Source: Sympetrum striolatum (lineage: Eukaryota; Arthropoda; Insecta; Odonata; Libellulidae). Taken from it: a stretch of DNA of 64,000 nucleotides. The first letter of the stretch is position 1; every line of letters begins with the position of its first letter. Both the position numbers and the translations under genes were made by a program. Shown here one piece after another: positions 33,440-44,799 of this stretch. Location of the stretch: positions 63,186,939 to 63,250,938 of the forward strand of contig OX388351.1 of assembly GCA_947579665.1 (NCBI GenBank), in the 5' to 3' direction. The notes under the pieces were generated by a model, which worked only from the letters and a program-made list of their open reading frames with translations, searched no databases and was not told the origin of the DNA.

Positions 33440-35430
33440 GGCTATGATGACTCAAACGACATTTTTGAATTTTTGAATGATTTTCTGTAATGAAAGTTTT
33501 GCCATATTCAAAAGTGAATTCTAAGATTCAGAACCGAAATTCGACGTTTTGCCCATCGTAATCGCGAATAAACAGCGCTTGGAGAAGGAGGTTCTTAGGG
33601 ATTCAAGTTTCAGATACAAATAGGCCAAGAAGTAGATAAGAGGTTATCACATTGATTTTATACCCTATCTGAAAATATATTGTATTGTATATATTGTATT
33701 TGGTGCAAATTTAGGAAGGATGGATTAAAACAGAATATTAGCCCTCTGATACCAAGAATTTCTATATTATCGTTACTCCTTAATATTGCCCCAAACCCCT
33801 ACGTCGGTATTTTGTGAAATATTTTGTTCCAACAATATGTATTACTATATTTGATCCAAAATTATTATCCACTATGAACATTAAAAATATTCATGATTTT
33901 GGTCCACTATACATGCAATTGGTATGAAATGTGTAGCAAATTGGTGTTCAAAATGGCTTTGAAACATGGACCTTAACTCTTCGTAGCTCGCGTGAAATAC
34001 TCCCGATACTTCATGAAGATCTTTTGCGAAATATGTTGCTTTTACAGTACTTTATTCATACTCTCGAAAACAGAATAATTCGACGACCTTTTCAATGTTT
34101 CCTTATTGATAATTTATATTACAAATATCCATTTTTCTTATTAAATAAGTTTCGGACATTGGGGTATAAATTGTCTGAAGACGTGAGACACCTATTAACA
34201 GTTGATTCGTAAATAAATATGTAAATAATATTGGTATATGTAGATTATTCTGAAAATAATGTATACAAATGCTTTTAGCTGCCGATATAAATGTTCACAC
34301 TCACATATAAAGGCTCCATAAACACCGAAATATAAGTAATTCTATTTTCTGTATCGTCTCCTTGTCACGTAAACAAAGTCTTCATTCGAGATTTATGAAA
34401 ACAAAAATTCAGAGATGTTGGAAACGATAGGAAACAAACACAATTCCAGCTTCTGAATGGTGGAAGTCATAAACGGCAAAACCAAAGAAACTGCAGTTGA
34501 AGAAACGCCGATTGTCCACGCAAGAGTAATGGAGGGTTAAAATGGTGTAAAAGGGGTATTTGAATGGTTCAGAAGGGGGAGGAAATCCTACAAAAAGTTA
34601 GTAGGATGGAAAGGAGGCAATTCAGAAGAGAAATATGTAGATTTGAGAATAAAATGGAATGTATGGAAGGATATATGGAGATGACGCAGATAAATATTCG
34701 TTCAGGTATAAGAATGTAACGAAATTACGTAGATAACTGAGGCATATAAGTAAATTACCCCCAAAGAAAAATTTTGAATCAAATGGGTGTACTTGTTTTT
34801 GCCGATTCAAAATAATACAGTATGTAATGTAGATAGATTCTTCCTTCGATAAGTATTATTACGGGAAAGATATGTTCAGAGGTGAATTCATCATCCTTAT
34901 CAGCAAAAAGTGTTTTTTATTCTTAACGTTTCCTTTGTGGAGAGGTGTCATCAAGGCTATTCCCTCTTGTTTTCATAGGATAAAAAAACATCTATCAAAC
35001 GTTTATTGCTATTTATTTTTTCCTCGAGTTGAATACTCCGTTGGTTACTTACTCAGTAAGTAACGTACATAAACGTTTTTCCTTGTATGCCACTTAAGGA
35101 AGATCTTTTTGCAGATATAAGCAGAAAAATATGTAATATATATTTACTGCAATACATTATTTTAAAGTGAATGGTAATTTACACAATATATATAACAATT
35201 TGTAATTACTTCCACAATAAAATTGTTGAAAGTAGTGAATAACTATTCTTTCAATTGTGCATACAAATAACAACTGGAAGTAACTGAATACATTCTTAAG
35301 ATTGTACAGCAATTAGTAAACGTGAATGGGAACTACAAAAAAGTTAAAAAAGATAAAAATAAATAGTACCTTCCTATTTATATATACTACTAAGTTCAAA
35401 AAGTTTCTGAAATTATTCATGCCTACTTGT
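33440..35430. other. AT-rich stretch, no supported feature
   Basis: Nothing recognised. A purine-rich patch lies at 34,540-34,690. Several 62-63 codon frames have no motif. Confidence 0.58.
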
Positions 35431-35434
35431 GTCT

Positions 35435-35543
35435 CGAGCAGAAGAAATGTAAAATTCTGGTGGTAGAAAGTAACACATATTGTGGGTAGAGATATCCACC
35501 ACCTTACCTGTCTACCACCAGAATTTTAATTTTCTCCTGCTCG
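35435..35543. repeat. 109 bp fold-back element
   Basis: Left arm 35,435-35,467 (CGAGCAGAAGAAATGTAAAA...) and right arm 35,511-35,543 are 33 bp inverted repeats with about 3 mismatches; the inner 13 bp TTCTGGTGGTAGA/TCTACCACCAGAA match exactly. The 43 bp centre holds a weaker nested dyad GGGTAGAGATATCCACC. Size and structure fit a minimal MITE or a retroposed hairpin; no target-site duplication was identified. Confidence 0.82.
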
Positions 35544-35549
35544 GCATTT

Positions 35550-35800
35550 TTGCGGGAAAAAATACGTTCGGGAGAATTTTGAGCATACCTCATAAATTTC
35601 GCTTTAAATTGTATAGTTTATTGATTCCGGTTCACAAGAAGAGGCCATCACTCGTTACCTCTAATCTCTTATTGAGTCTTATGGCAACTGTTTAAAATAG
35701 AATCACTATTCAATTGAAAACTAAAATTACCGAGAGCTGAATCTGCTATCTGCAACCCGAATATAAAAGATGCCACATGTATTACAAGTACACAAAACCA
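35550..35800. other. Unassigned sequence
   Basis: A 71-codon plus frame (35,480-35,695) overlaps the fold-back's right arm and is therefore unlikely to be a gene. Confidence 0.5.
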
Positions 35801-35804
35801 CGGA

Positions 35805-36200
35805 ATGACCTAGATAGCACCACCAGAACATGAAGTCCGCCCCGACGTGGATTCTGGGGCACAGTGTCGCCGCCCCGCGGAGACGTGGTCGGAAAACACA
35901 TTAATGCCTTTCCACGATTTGTGTGTGAGACATCGGCATTGCCCTTGGAGTATCGCTCGATTAGACTTTGCTCTCTTGCCCACTATTCTGCCATCCATCA
36001 GTGGACGGACAGCCATTGTGGCTTGACCAGTTCACGCCGTCTTCGATAAGTGCAGACGAGCCAATTGAACGCCTGGGAAATCGGAGAGATCGTCTGTGTG
36101 TGGGAACGTAATGTTCAAATGACCGTTTGTGCATCACTGAATCCCCATGTGCATTTTTCTTTGACTGAAAAGCCTGTGAAACGGACCAAAGACTACAGTC
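35805..36200. other. GC-richer CpG-containing patch
   Basis: CpG-dense core (35,840-35,890, CCGCCCCGACGTGG...). Opposed frames of 68 (minus) and 61 (plus) codons overlap. Nothing recognised. Confidence 0.4.
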
Positions 36201-36209
36201 GATGAGAAT

Positions 36210-38630
36210 CCTTCCATAGAGAGAAAGGACTTTTCTTACGTACCACTCATACTATTTTCCTTATAAGTTTTAGAATGAGTGGAAATGAACTTATATAATT
36301 TACATATCTCTTTGTCCTAAGCTACAGAGATGAATTTAACGTATTTTTACGTATTTTACTCATTCTATTTTATATGAGAAACAAGTTCTATTATATTGGA
36401 ATTATGGTAAGGAGATGTTTTAAAATTTCAATTTAGATGAGTCGATTCTAGCGGATTTCACGTTGAATTAATTGTTTCCAATAAACTTAGTCATTCAAAA
36501 TTTGCACTTATACTTATACGAGTAAACAATATCTAACAACGTAAAAAACTCTCTTAAATAACGTTATAATCAATCCTCTGATTCGATATCGATCAAAAAT
36601 ATATTTTTCTGATGAGAAATATTTATCTCTAGTTTGCTAATTCTTTCTTATTTTTGTAATTGCATTTTTTTAAGAAGACCATAAATTAAACCAAGTAACT
36701 CAGATTTTATGAACTATCTCTTCAATCACATTTTATTCAGTTCAGTGTATAGTATGTCGTAAGGATCATATTGCTGTTTATTTAATTTTGTATCTTTATA
36801 GTGTTTTCATAAAGTTGTACGTACATTTTTCTGGAGAAAAGCCCACCAAGATTAAGCAAAACTATCATCAAACAGCAATGTTCACTTTTAACTCAATTAA
36901 GAGGAAAAAATTAATATTTTTGATGAAATATGGGCGCATATGTTTTAATATAGAGCAAAATAACGGGGAGCGTTTCAGGGTTAAATATCCTCTAAGAGAA
37001 GCTACTCGCTATCAGTTAGGATTCATACTCCAATCAAATTTAACACCATAAACTAGCCTTCTTCCTGTACAGTTGGCTGATGACGTACGAGAACTATTCA
37101 CAGATCAGAAGATCACAGACGAGTAAAACAAGCTCTTCGCTATCCTGTGAAGATATTTCAGAAACATGTGTTGAACAGTGGGCTCTCAACATCGACTATA
37201 ATTGATTGATACATTAACATATTCTGCTAATTATTCTAAATAAATTCTGCTAATGACCGTAGGGAAGTTCAAATCGTACATCTTTTGATGCGCCAATTAA
37301 CTATTGACGAGGGAAGGATTTCGAACGTAGCTTTAATCAAACTGCAAGCAATTTGTACAAGTCCTGAATTTGACACCGATTCCTCTTTTGATAATAAATT
37401 GGAAGATGAAACTAATTGCGTATTTCAAACGCAGGAAAGCCATCATCGGAGATAATTCCCGACTAAATATAGTTTTTCACGCAATCAATCGATGAATTAA
37501 TACACGAATTAGGCCCTTTAAAGCAAACGAATTAATCCTGCACCATGGGAAATTATGCAAGTAGATAAGGTTGGGATATTCTAACCATTATTTGATCTCA
37601 TCCTAGTTCCAAAATTATTCCAAATTCCTCATCGTAAATTGAAGTGGTACCACTACTGCTCTAGCTGTTAACATCTAAATCCCAATACTTCCGGAATTAT
37701 TTTCTTATATTTTCTTTATGAATTACTTTGAGAGAATCGTTATCAGTTTATTGCATTTATGAGGAAAATTTTGAGAGAATTCATTTTTATATGGTAGTCA
37801 TGAAGTATTTTCCTGTTTCAGGGATATTTTCAAGCTTGCTTGGATATATTTATGGTTAAGAGTTAGAAAAAGTCGTAAAATCTAAAAAAGATAATTTATT
37901 ATAGAATAATCTGATCCTAAGAGAACGTACCTGCTACTTTATTTTAAATCAACATACATTTTGACACATAAAAATTACCATGAATTCAATAAATGTGGCC
38001 TTTTTCCTACTAGGCCGCCATTAAATTAAATAAAATAGAAGTGAGAAAACATTAATTCGTGTTAAAAACAGGAAAATATTGGATCAACGCTTATTGTAAA
38101 TCTGTATTGAATTATATAAGACTAAAAAATGTAACTTCGTAGTTATAGTAGTAAAACAGCTAAAAGTGGTCTTAATATTTTCTTCTTCTCTTTTTCTAAA
38201 TTGGTCGGCTTATGTGATTTTTTATACCTATACCTTATAAATCTTGAGGTTCATAATCTTTGTTTTCTCTTCATCATTATCTTTCTGTAACGTTATGTTT
38301 TGTTTTCCACCAGATTTTACGCCATGCCACATTATTTTTATTGATAATAGCTGATAATATGTACTGGTTTTTTAAACGCGATCCATAACTTACGGTTCCA
38401 GCAACGCCACTGTGAGGCAGTAAGTACCATTTCCCCAACCATCGTACCACATGAGATGAAACGGTATCCAGCCACGAATCATAGAAAGTAACGCATATTA
38501 AAGAAAAGCTCGGAAAACGAATACCAGCTGCTGATGATACGCCTTCATTCTGTTTTACGTCGCAATTCTGCGACATCGCAAAACGCGAAAATTAATCCAT
38601 AAATATTCATTGCCTTCGACTCTGAATATT
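36210..38630. other. AT-rich stretch, no supported feature
   Basis: An 87-codon plus frame (36,788-37,051, TTG start) and a 99-codon minus frame (38,277-38,576) lack recognisable motifs. No repeat structure was seen. Confidence 0.55.
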
Positions 38631-38639
38631 ACTGCTTCA

Positions 38640-39100
38640 CGTCAACCCTTTGCACCGGCAAATAAGTGCTTTAACACCTTCCACCTCCTTTAAACCCTAA
38701 CGCACCCTTGCCTCCCACTCAATCCTTTCCAACCCAGAACCGCTTTGCGTCCGACCCTGCATGTTTGATGAAGGGTTCCCAGGGGATGGTCGGGTTAAGG
38801 ATGCCCCAGTCGGGGAGAGAGGGTCGTTGCCCAGGGGGACAGGGGTCGGATGTCTCCCGTCGAGGGTCCAGGAGGATGCCCAGGGAAGAGGGGCGGCAAA
38901 GACTCCGTGTTACTACCTGTGTTGGGTATGTGGCGACTTCGTGGGGGAGGAAAGGTGTTTACTGTGCTACTCCTGTTCTAATTAGTCCTCAGTTTGTAAC
39001 CGGAACGATGGACATAGACACCGTCCAACATATATCGAAAAAACGTTTACAAAAGCTCTCAGAATCGACGCCTTTGGGAAAGTGTTTACGTTAGGGCTCT
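38640..39100. other. GC-rich island with G runs
   Basis: 38,700-38,900 is GC-rich with many G runs on the plus strand and relaxed quadruplex potential. A 128-codon plus frame (38,708-39,094) starts at TTG and is Gly/Arg-rich, as expected from composition; a second frame (38,761-38,985) overlaps it in another phase. Not called as a gene. Confidence 0.4.
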
Positions 39101-39106
39101 TGAAAA

Positions 39107-39295
39107 ACTCGTTTCGGAGACAATTTTCCCAAATTTGATTCCTGAAAACAACGGTTTCATGGAAAACCGCATTCCGGGGACTCCATTTTCCGAGCAAGGC
39201 ATTTTCCTAGCAATCTGTCTGCAGGATATTACTTTCTAGGAACACCATTTCCCTTAGCGATGCAATTACAGGGAACGGTTTTCCTAGGGTACTGC
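39107..39295. repeat. Degenerate tandem repeat, about 61-62 bp, 3 copies
   Basis: The block (G/A)(A/C)NCCATTTTCC-like recurs at 39,121 (CAATTTTCCC), 39,181 (CTCCATTTTCC) and 39,243 (CACCATTTCCC), each followed about 30 bp later by an AACGGTTT or TTTTCCTAG-like block. Copies are strongly diverged, so this is an old duplication. Confidence 0.45.
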
Positions 39296-39439
39296 TTCAT
39301 GCGATGTGCATCCGCGAATGGGATCAAGAGTGACGTAAACCGAATTGGAGTGTCGCGATAATTGGAATTTGATACACACCGAAATTTGAGTTTTTTGGTT
39401 TGACTATAGAGGAATGGGATGCAGTATCCTAGAAATAAC

Positions 39440-39800
39440 GCTGCGTTACTTTCATTTGTATTTATATATTCTGACATGCTATTTTCTCATCTTTTCGTTA
39501 CTACTATTGATGAGTTTGCTCAGGTTTTTCACACCCCCTTTCTTTACTGGTGTTTTCCTGCAGAGGATTATGTTTTTCTAATAATGTCATACGTATTTTT
39601 CATCTAAAATTCTTCTGAATTTTCTCATGCTATTCTATTCAATTTCACTATTTTATATTTAATAAAGATGGGTTCGATGGAAGAAGAGTCCCCAAAATAA
39701 TATTTAATTTGGAATGAAATCTCTACGGTATTACAAATATTCAATTTTAATAAGTAAAGTCATTGGTGTTTCAAAAGCATGAAAATGCCTCGGATTGCTT
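39440..39800 (+). repeat. Interspersed repeat copy (module A and start of B)
   Basis: Aligned by eye with 31,760-31,990: ACTATTGATGAGTTTG, TTTCTTTACTGGTGTTTTCC, GATTATGTTTTTCTAATAAT, ATGGAAGAAGAGTC. The following AAAGCATGAAAATGCC at 39,774 matches the linker to module B at 32,205. The 62-codon frame here is not conserved in the other copies. Confidence 0.55.
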
Positions 39801-39809
39801 ATATGTCAA

Positions 39810-40250
39810 TTCGTAGAAAAAAAGCAGAGGATGTTACATCATTCATTTTTCGCCAGAAATCTATCTGTGTTTATGACCCCCTATGTAGAAAATGTAGTAT
39901 TTGAGATACTACAAGGGATGGTGTTTCGCGTTTCCCTCAATTTAATTTATAATTTCTGTTTAGGCTTAATCAAATTAAGAGCATGCGTCAGTTATCTAGT
40001 ATATTCCAATTACGAGTGAGAAGATACGTGAAGTCCTTGAAAAAAATTAGGAAGTCATGCAGAAGCCTTGTGTGTTTTTATGTGCTAATATGTAAGTATT
40101 CATCTGTCTGTCATTATACTGTATGGATGAAAATCTATGTGCTTGTGTAATATTATTTTTTTGGTTTATGTTACTGTATATATTAATACTATTTATGTAA
40201 ACGTTAACATTTATGTAAAGTTATACATATTGATTTATCGCATACATATT
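39810..40250. other. AT-rich stretch, no supported feature
   Basis: Two chance frames (74 and 65 codons); nothing recognised. Confidence 0.55.
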
Positions 40251-40254
40251 CTTA

Positions 40255-40520
40255 ATGTTATCGATATTATATTTTGTTATATTTCTTTTCATTTTATCGT
40301 TATTACTATCGATAGGTTTGCGCAGGTTTTCTAATTTCGTCGTGGGATATTTCCTGGAGTGGATATTGTTTTTCCTAAGAATCTCAATGGTTTCTTTCAT
40401 TCATAAATATTCTCATTTTCTCTCGTACTTTATCTTTAATTTAATTATTGCATGATTTGTGACGATAGATATGATGGGTTTTAGTCACAATCTCACCCAA
40501 ATAAAAAATATTTAGTACTA
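40255..40520 (+). repeat. Interspersed repeat copy (module A)
   Basis: The best match to the 31.7 kb copy: ACTATCGATAGGTTTG, GATATTGTTTTTCCTAAGAA, TCTTTAATTTAATTATTGCA, GACGATAGA and TTTTAGTCACAATCTC occur in the same order and spacing. It lies about 800 bp downstream of another copy in the same orientation. Confidence 0.62.
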
Positions 40521-40529
40521 TTTTACGAC

Positions 40530-40870
40530 CCTAATTAGTTGATCAAATAAAAATAATTATTTTATTCGTAATTCCTTTGATTACCGCATATATAAATACC
40601 TCCGTTTTCTTACATACCCCCTAATCGGTATTGGGATTTTATTTGGGAACAGTTTAAAAAAAAGAGGCCGTTATGACAGCTAAAATAGTGGGGGATAACA
40701 CATTAGGACAATAGGCTCTCCGGAAAATCAATAAGACTGTCAAACTGCAATGGAAGCTCCTCATGCAAGCTTTCCGTGATGTGCATTCGTCTGCCTGAAC
40801 CTGGTGTTTAATTGTTGATTTAGAGAGACAGTTAACATCTCCCGATTATAGGGAGCACGTATTTCACGCC
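40530..40870. other. Unassigned sequence
   Basis: Nothing recognised beyond a possible SINE body joining the tRNA-like head at 40,880-40,975. Confidence 0.5.
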
Positions 40871-40879
40871 CTTTCGTAG

Positions 40880-40975
40880 GTAGAGTTCATGAAGCAGAAC
40901 CGGGAGTCGTATATCCTGCAACTGCTACTACACCACAGCACCAATCCGTCTAATGGATTGCATAATCACCAGGAG
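40880..40975 (-). mobile_element. Possible tRNA-derived SINE head, minus strand
   Basis: Minus-strand reading: GTGCTGTGGTGTAGTAGCAG (A-box-like), then CTCCCGGTTCTGCTTC (B-box-like, with the invariant A replaced) about 30 bp downstream. Order and spacing fit a tRNA head, but the B box is degenerate and there is no second copy in the window to confirm it. Confidence 0.35.
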
Positions 40976-40979
40976 TTGG

Positions 40980-43480
40980 AAATTGATAATAGGGATTTTC
41001 GGGAGTATTTCGCTACACGCGATGAATAATCCACGCTACAGTCTCGTCGTGTCAAAAGGTGCTCTTAAAAGAGTCAGGAATCGCAATCGGTAAATACTTA
41101 TCGAGAAGTGTTTGGCAGAAATGGGAACCGCGATCTTCGAATTGATTATTTGAACAACTCATGCGTTACTGAAAATCATTGCATTAGCAAAATATTCTGC
41201 CTACTTCTTTATCATAAATCGACAAATATTTAGGCATATTTAAGTAACTACTGAATCCAACAGATGCGGATTCGATGATGTAGTAGTCCATCGTCACAAA
41301 AAAATATGAGAATGTCGTATGATATACTTTCAAATTTCAAGGTAAAGATATAATTATCATTTATTGCGAAAATTACTATTTAAATTATAACCTAAAGCAT
41401 TGCTGTTGAGATGATTTCATACAAGAGATTCTCAAAGCCAACTTTATACGGAAATACATTTCTTCCTACAATGTTTCCACTGCATAATACTATGCATTAC
41501 CTTCAAACTATAATTACTCATTTTTTCTGATAGTTTAATTAATAAAATACGAAATACATATACTTCTTTCTAGTATTGAATATAATGTACCTGGATTCAG
41601 CTAATGGAGAATTTTTTATGATTAATAGGATAGACAAGTAAATAAGCACATTAAACACTTTTTAAAATTAATATAGAGAATTATACATATGAACTTTTAA
41701 AACTATATATTTAATTCTAGATGATTGTGGATGAAAGAAAATATTTAACGAAGTCCTAAGGAAAACACGAAAAAGTCATCCTACACATTGCAAGGTAATC
41801 TTGATATGTATATTTTAGCATTGGTCAACTACTATTACTACTACTATTTTTATGGAAAACGGAATATTTATAAAAATTGAATAAATCATGCAGGAAATGT
41901 AAATTTTTGGCATAATTCCTGAGAAAAGCATTTTGCCAAAACTCAATAAAAGTAATTTGAACAGATTTGTGGGATTGTTTGGATATTTTACCGCGTTAAA
42001 TGGCGCAATCAAAAGAAATAATGTATATATGCTAACGCAAAAGGGAAGTTTTAATTACTTATTTTTAAAAATTACGTATGAAAATCACGTTCTGCCAGAA
42101 AGATATTTCTTACAGAATATTTAAAAAAAGCTTCAGTCTTTTATTGAATCGCTCTTTATTCTCAAATCAATTTACAAAGAAAAATTTTCTCAGTTATTCT
42201 ATAGAGTTTTTGTGTAATTTATTACTTGAATTTTACTGCAGATTTTACACATTTTCCTTTCCTTGTGACTAAATGATATTGACTCATTCATCACGCTCAA
42301 ATTTCAATAAATTTCCTTCCAACGGATATGAAAAACTCTGCTGTACTTAGATAAAGATTTTTTTCGCTATAAAAATTAACTTTGTCTCATTCCATTAAAA
42401 ATGGAACTCAGAATTTAATATAAATGTTCACTCTACCCATTGAAATATTATGTAATTGCAAATATTTTGTCCCCACCACATCATAAGGATTTCTCATTAC
42501 AGAATATTTTTCCTCTATTTTGGTTTTCCCGAAAGGCTGAACCAGAGTTGCTTACAATTCAGAAATAGGTCAAACTAACGTTAGATTCATATCAACACTC
42601 AGTACCCGGAAAACGTTCACGCTGTATCTCGATAAATAATATAATTTTTCGATCACTAACAGAGAGATATTCCTCCTCTATCTTGTATGAACATCCGTTA
42701 AATTATAACCGGAAAATGAACATATCCGCAGTAATTAATTTTACATTTGTGTTCTGTATCTAGAGACAAGCTTTTACGTACCTACCATATTTAGTCTGGT
42801 AAAACGTATTTTATGAAGCATGTTCTCAAAAGATTTTTATCTATGTGGATTAATAGTTGCTATTTCCGACGATAGAGCCCGTTGCATTGTATAGAATCTG
42901 GAACCAGTCAGTAAAGAATAATATAAATCCTATTTATAACTAAAACTTTCAGCTTCCAATATATGGTATGAGGTAATACTAATATTAATGACACATTGGT
43001 ATTCTTTATCTATCAATATATTTTAATATTTATAATCCTGTGTTTCTTCCACATAATAAATGAAACATCGTCCACCATTATTTTAAGTAAATATTATGCT
43101 CGTATTTAATCTGTGAAAGATACATATCATGGATGAAAACTTAAGTAATGATGAAACTAAACGGAATAATTTTGAGAACTATGTCAATAACGAACTAGCT
43201 AATAATGATTACGAATTAAACAATGGAGAAGAATGTTTCCGAGCTAATTGTCATTGACGGACGAATTAAAGAAATGAATCGTATATAAACGAGTAAGAAG
43301 ATTTAGCTAGTAAGTCTATTACTTAAGTTCAAGTCGTTTTATACCCAAAAATTAAGGGCTATTGAGAATAATAGAGCTTCAAGAATTCAATAGGAATTCA
43401 GTTTTTGAATAAATCGTTAACTCAAGGAGCAGAAGTGTATAAATGTTGACTAGAAGTACATAAGGTTTTAGAACCATGAA
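40980..43480. other. AT-rich stretch, no supported feature
   Basis: A (TAC)n-like run lies at 41,829-41,846. Frames up to 65 codons are unassigned. No terminal repeats or RT motifs were seen. Confidence 0.58.
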
Positions 43481-43489
43481 TGAATACAT

Positions 43490-43745
43490 AAAAAGTCATT
43501 ACTTGAAAATGCGATGGACTATTATAGGATAGATATGACAAAATGAACCCATTAAACAAATTGGCAGATATCAAAGATAGCAGCAGAAATACCGCGAACC
43601 ATGTATTATCATTCCACGTAAAAGACTCTATATAAGGTCAAAAAAATCGTTCTGTTTCTTCGCAATAATTTTTTTTTTATTTAAGAAGATTCCGTGCACT
43701 ATGCGAAAATCGACGATGAGAAGCATTTACGTAGACTCCGCAATG
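43490..43745 (+). repeat. Interspersed repeat copy (module B)
   Basis: It matches 32,195-32,450: AAAATGAACCCATTAAACAA, AATACCGCGAACCATG, CATTCCACGTAAAAGAC, AAGAAGATTCCGTGCAC and CGTAGACT are in the same order. Module A is not recognisable upstream. Confidence 0.62.
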
Positions 43746-43759
43746 GTTAATATACGTTT

Positions 43760-44790
43760 AGGATTTCAAAGAGCAGTGTTATATATAGCGTAGGATTTGA
43801 TATAAAAGTCATTTACGTTTTAAACCAGGGTTATTTCATTACCTGATATTTTAGTTCGTAAGAGGCAATAGTTGTGCAGTAATAAAATATAATAAAACAG
43901 TAATTTCCATTAAAAATTGAGTAATTATCAACATTCATAATGTAATAATGTCTACTTTTGATACGAGAAAACCGTCTAGTACACGCTGGTGTTAGTTATT
44001 TTTTGCTTTACAGTATAGCCTTGACTGACCGACTGTCCAATTCTTATATAAGAATATATAAAAAAAATTGTTGGACATCAAACATTTTTCTCGCGTATTA
44101 TCTCTTTGTGAATTATCATTATCATTTTTTATTCCGCAATAAATCTTGACAAATTTTCGTTAATTATTTTAAGACGAAAGTGTAAATTTTAAAGATTAGT
44201 TCATCAGCAAGACGAAATAATTGTGCATCAGCTACAAACATACTATTTGGTAGGAGAGATCCAAGTACTCGACAATTTTATAGCCTTATATAGCTCCAGA
44301 TATATATCAGACAGGTACCAAAACGCTTGTATGGTAATCCAAAGCGAAAGATGAGGTACAACTGCCTAGCCAGAAGTATATAACGAGATATTTTCTCTTT
44401 ACTATACCAACCAACATGTAACAGATGTCTATCTAGATTCTCCAATGACTTAATTTTTAAACAATTACATCAGTTAAAAACATGACGGATTATGGTGTGA
44501 TACGATGAAAGTTCATAATCATAAAGAAACTAAAACTCAATTTTTAGGGTCTACAAAAAGACTTATGGTATACTTATTACATATATATTTTGGTAAACGT
44601 ATTACTCATTACTTTTATATTTATGTGTTTTTGTGGATTCTAATAAGTGGGTTTTACTTACTGTATGATTCAGTGAAAAATCCTATACAAATCATTTAAT
44701 GCGCGAATTCTCATAGGAGAAATAACTTTCCCCCCATTTCAACGCCCGGGGATTAGAAAAAATTCATTTATTTTCGGCAAAAACTATCAA
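43760..44790. other. AT-rich stretch, no supported feature
   Basis: Only chance-level frames (63-64 codons). Confidence 0.58.
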
Positions 44791-44799
44791 GGAGAGCAA

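Noticed and set aside
38708..39094. 128-codon Gly/Arg-rich frame
   Set aside because: TTG start, GC-rich composition, a competing frame in another phase, and no recognisable motif.
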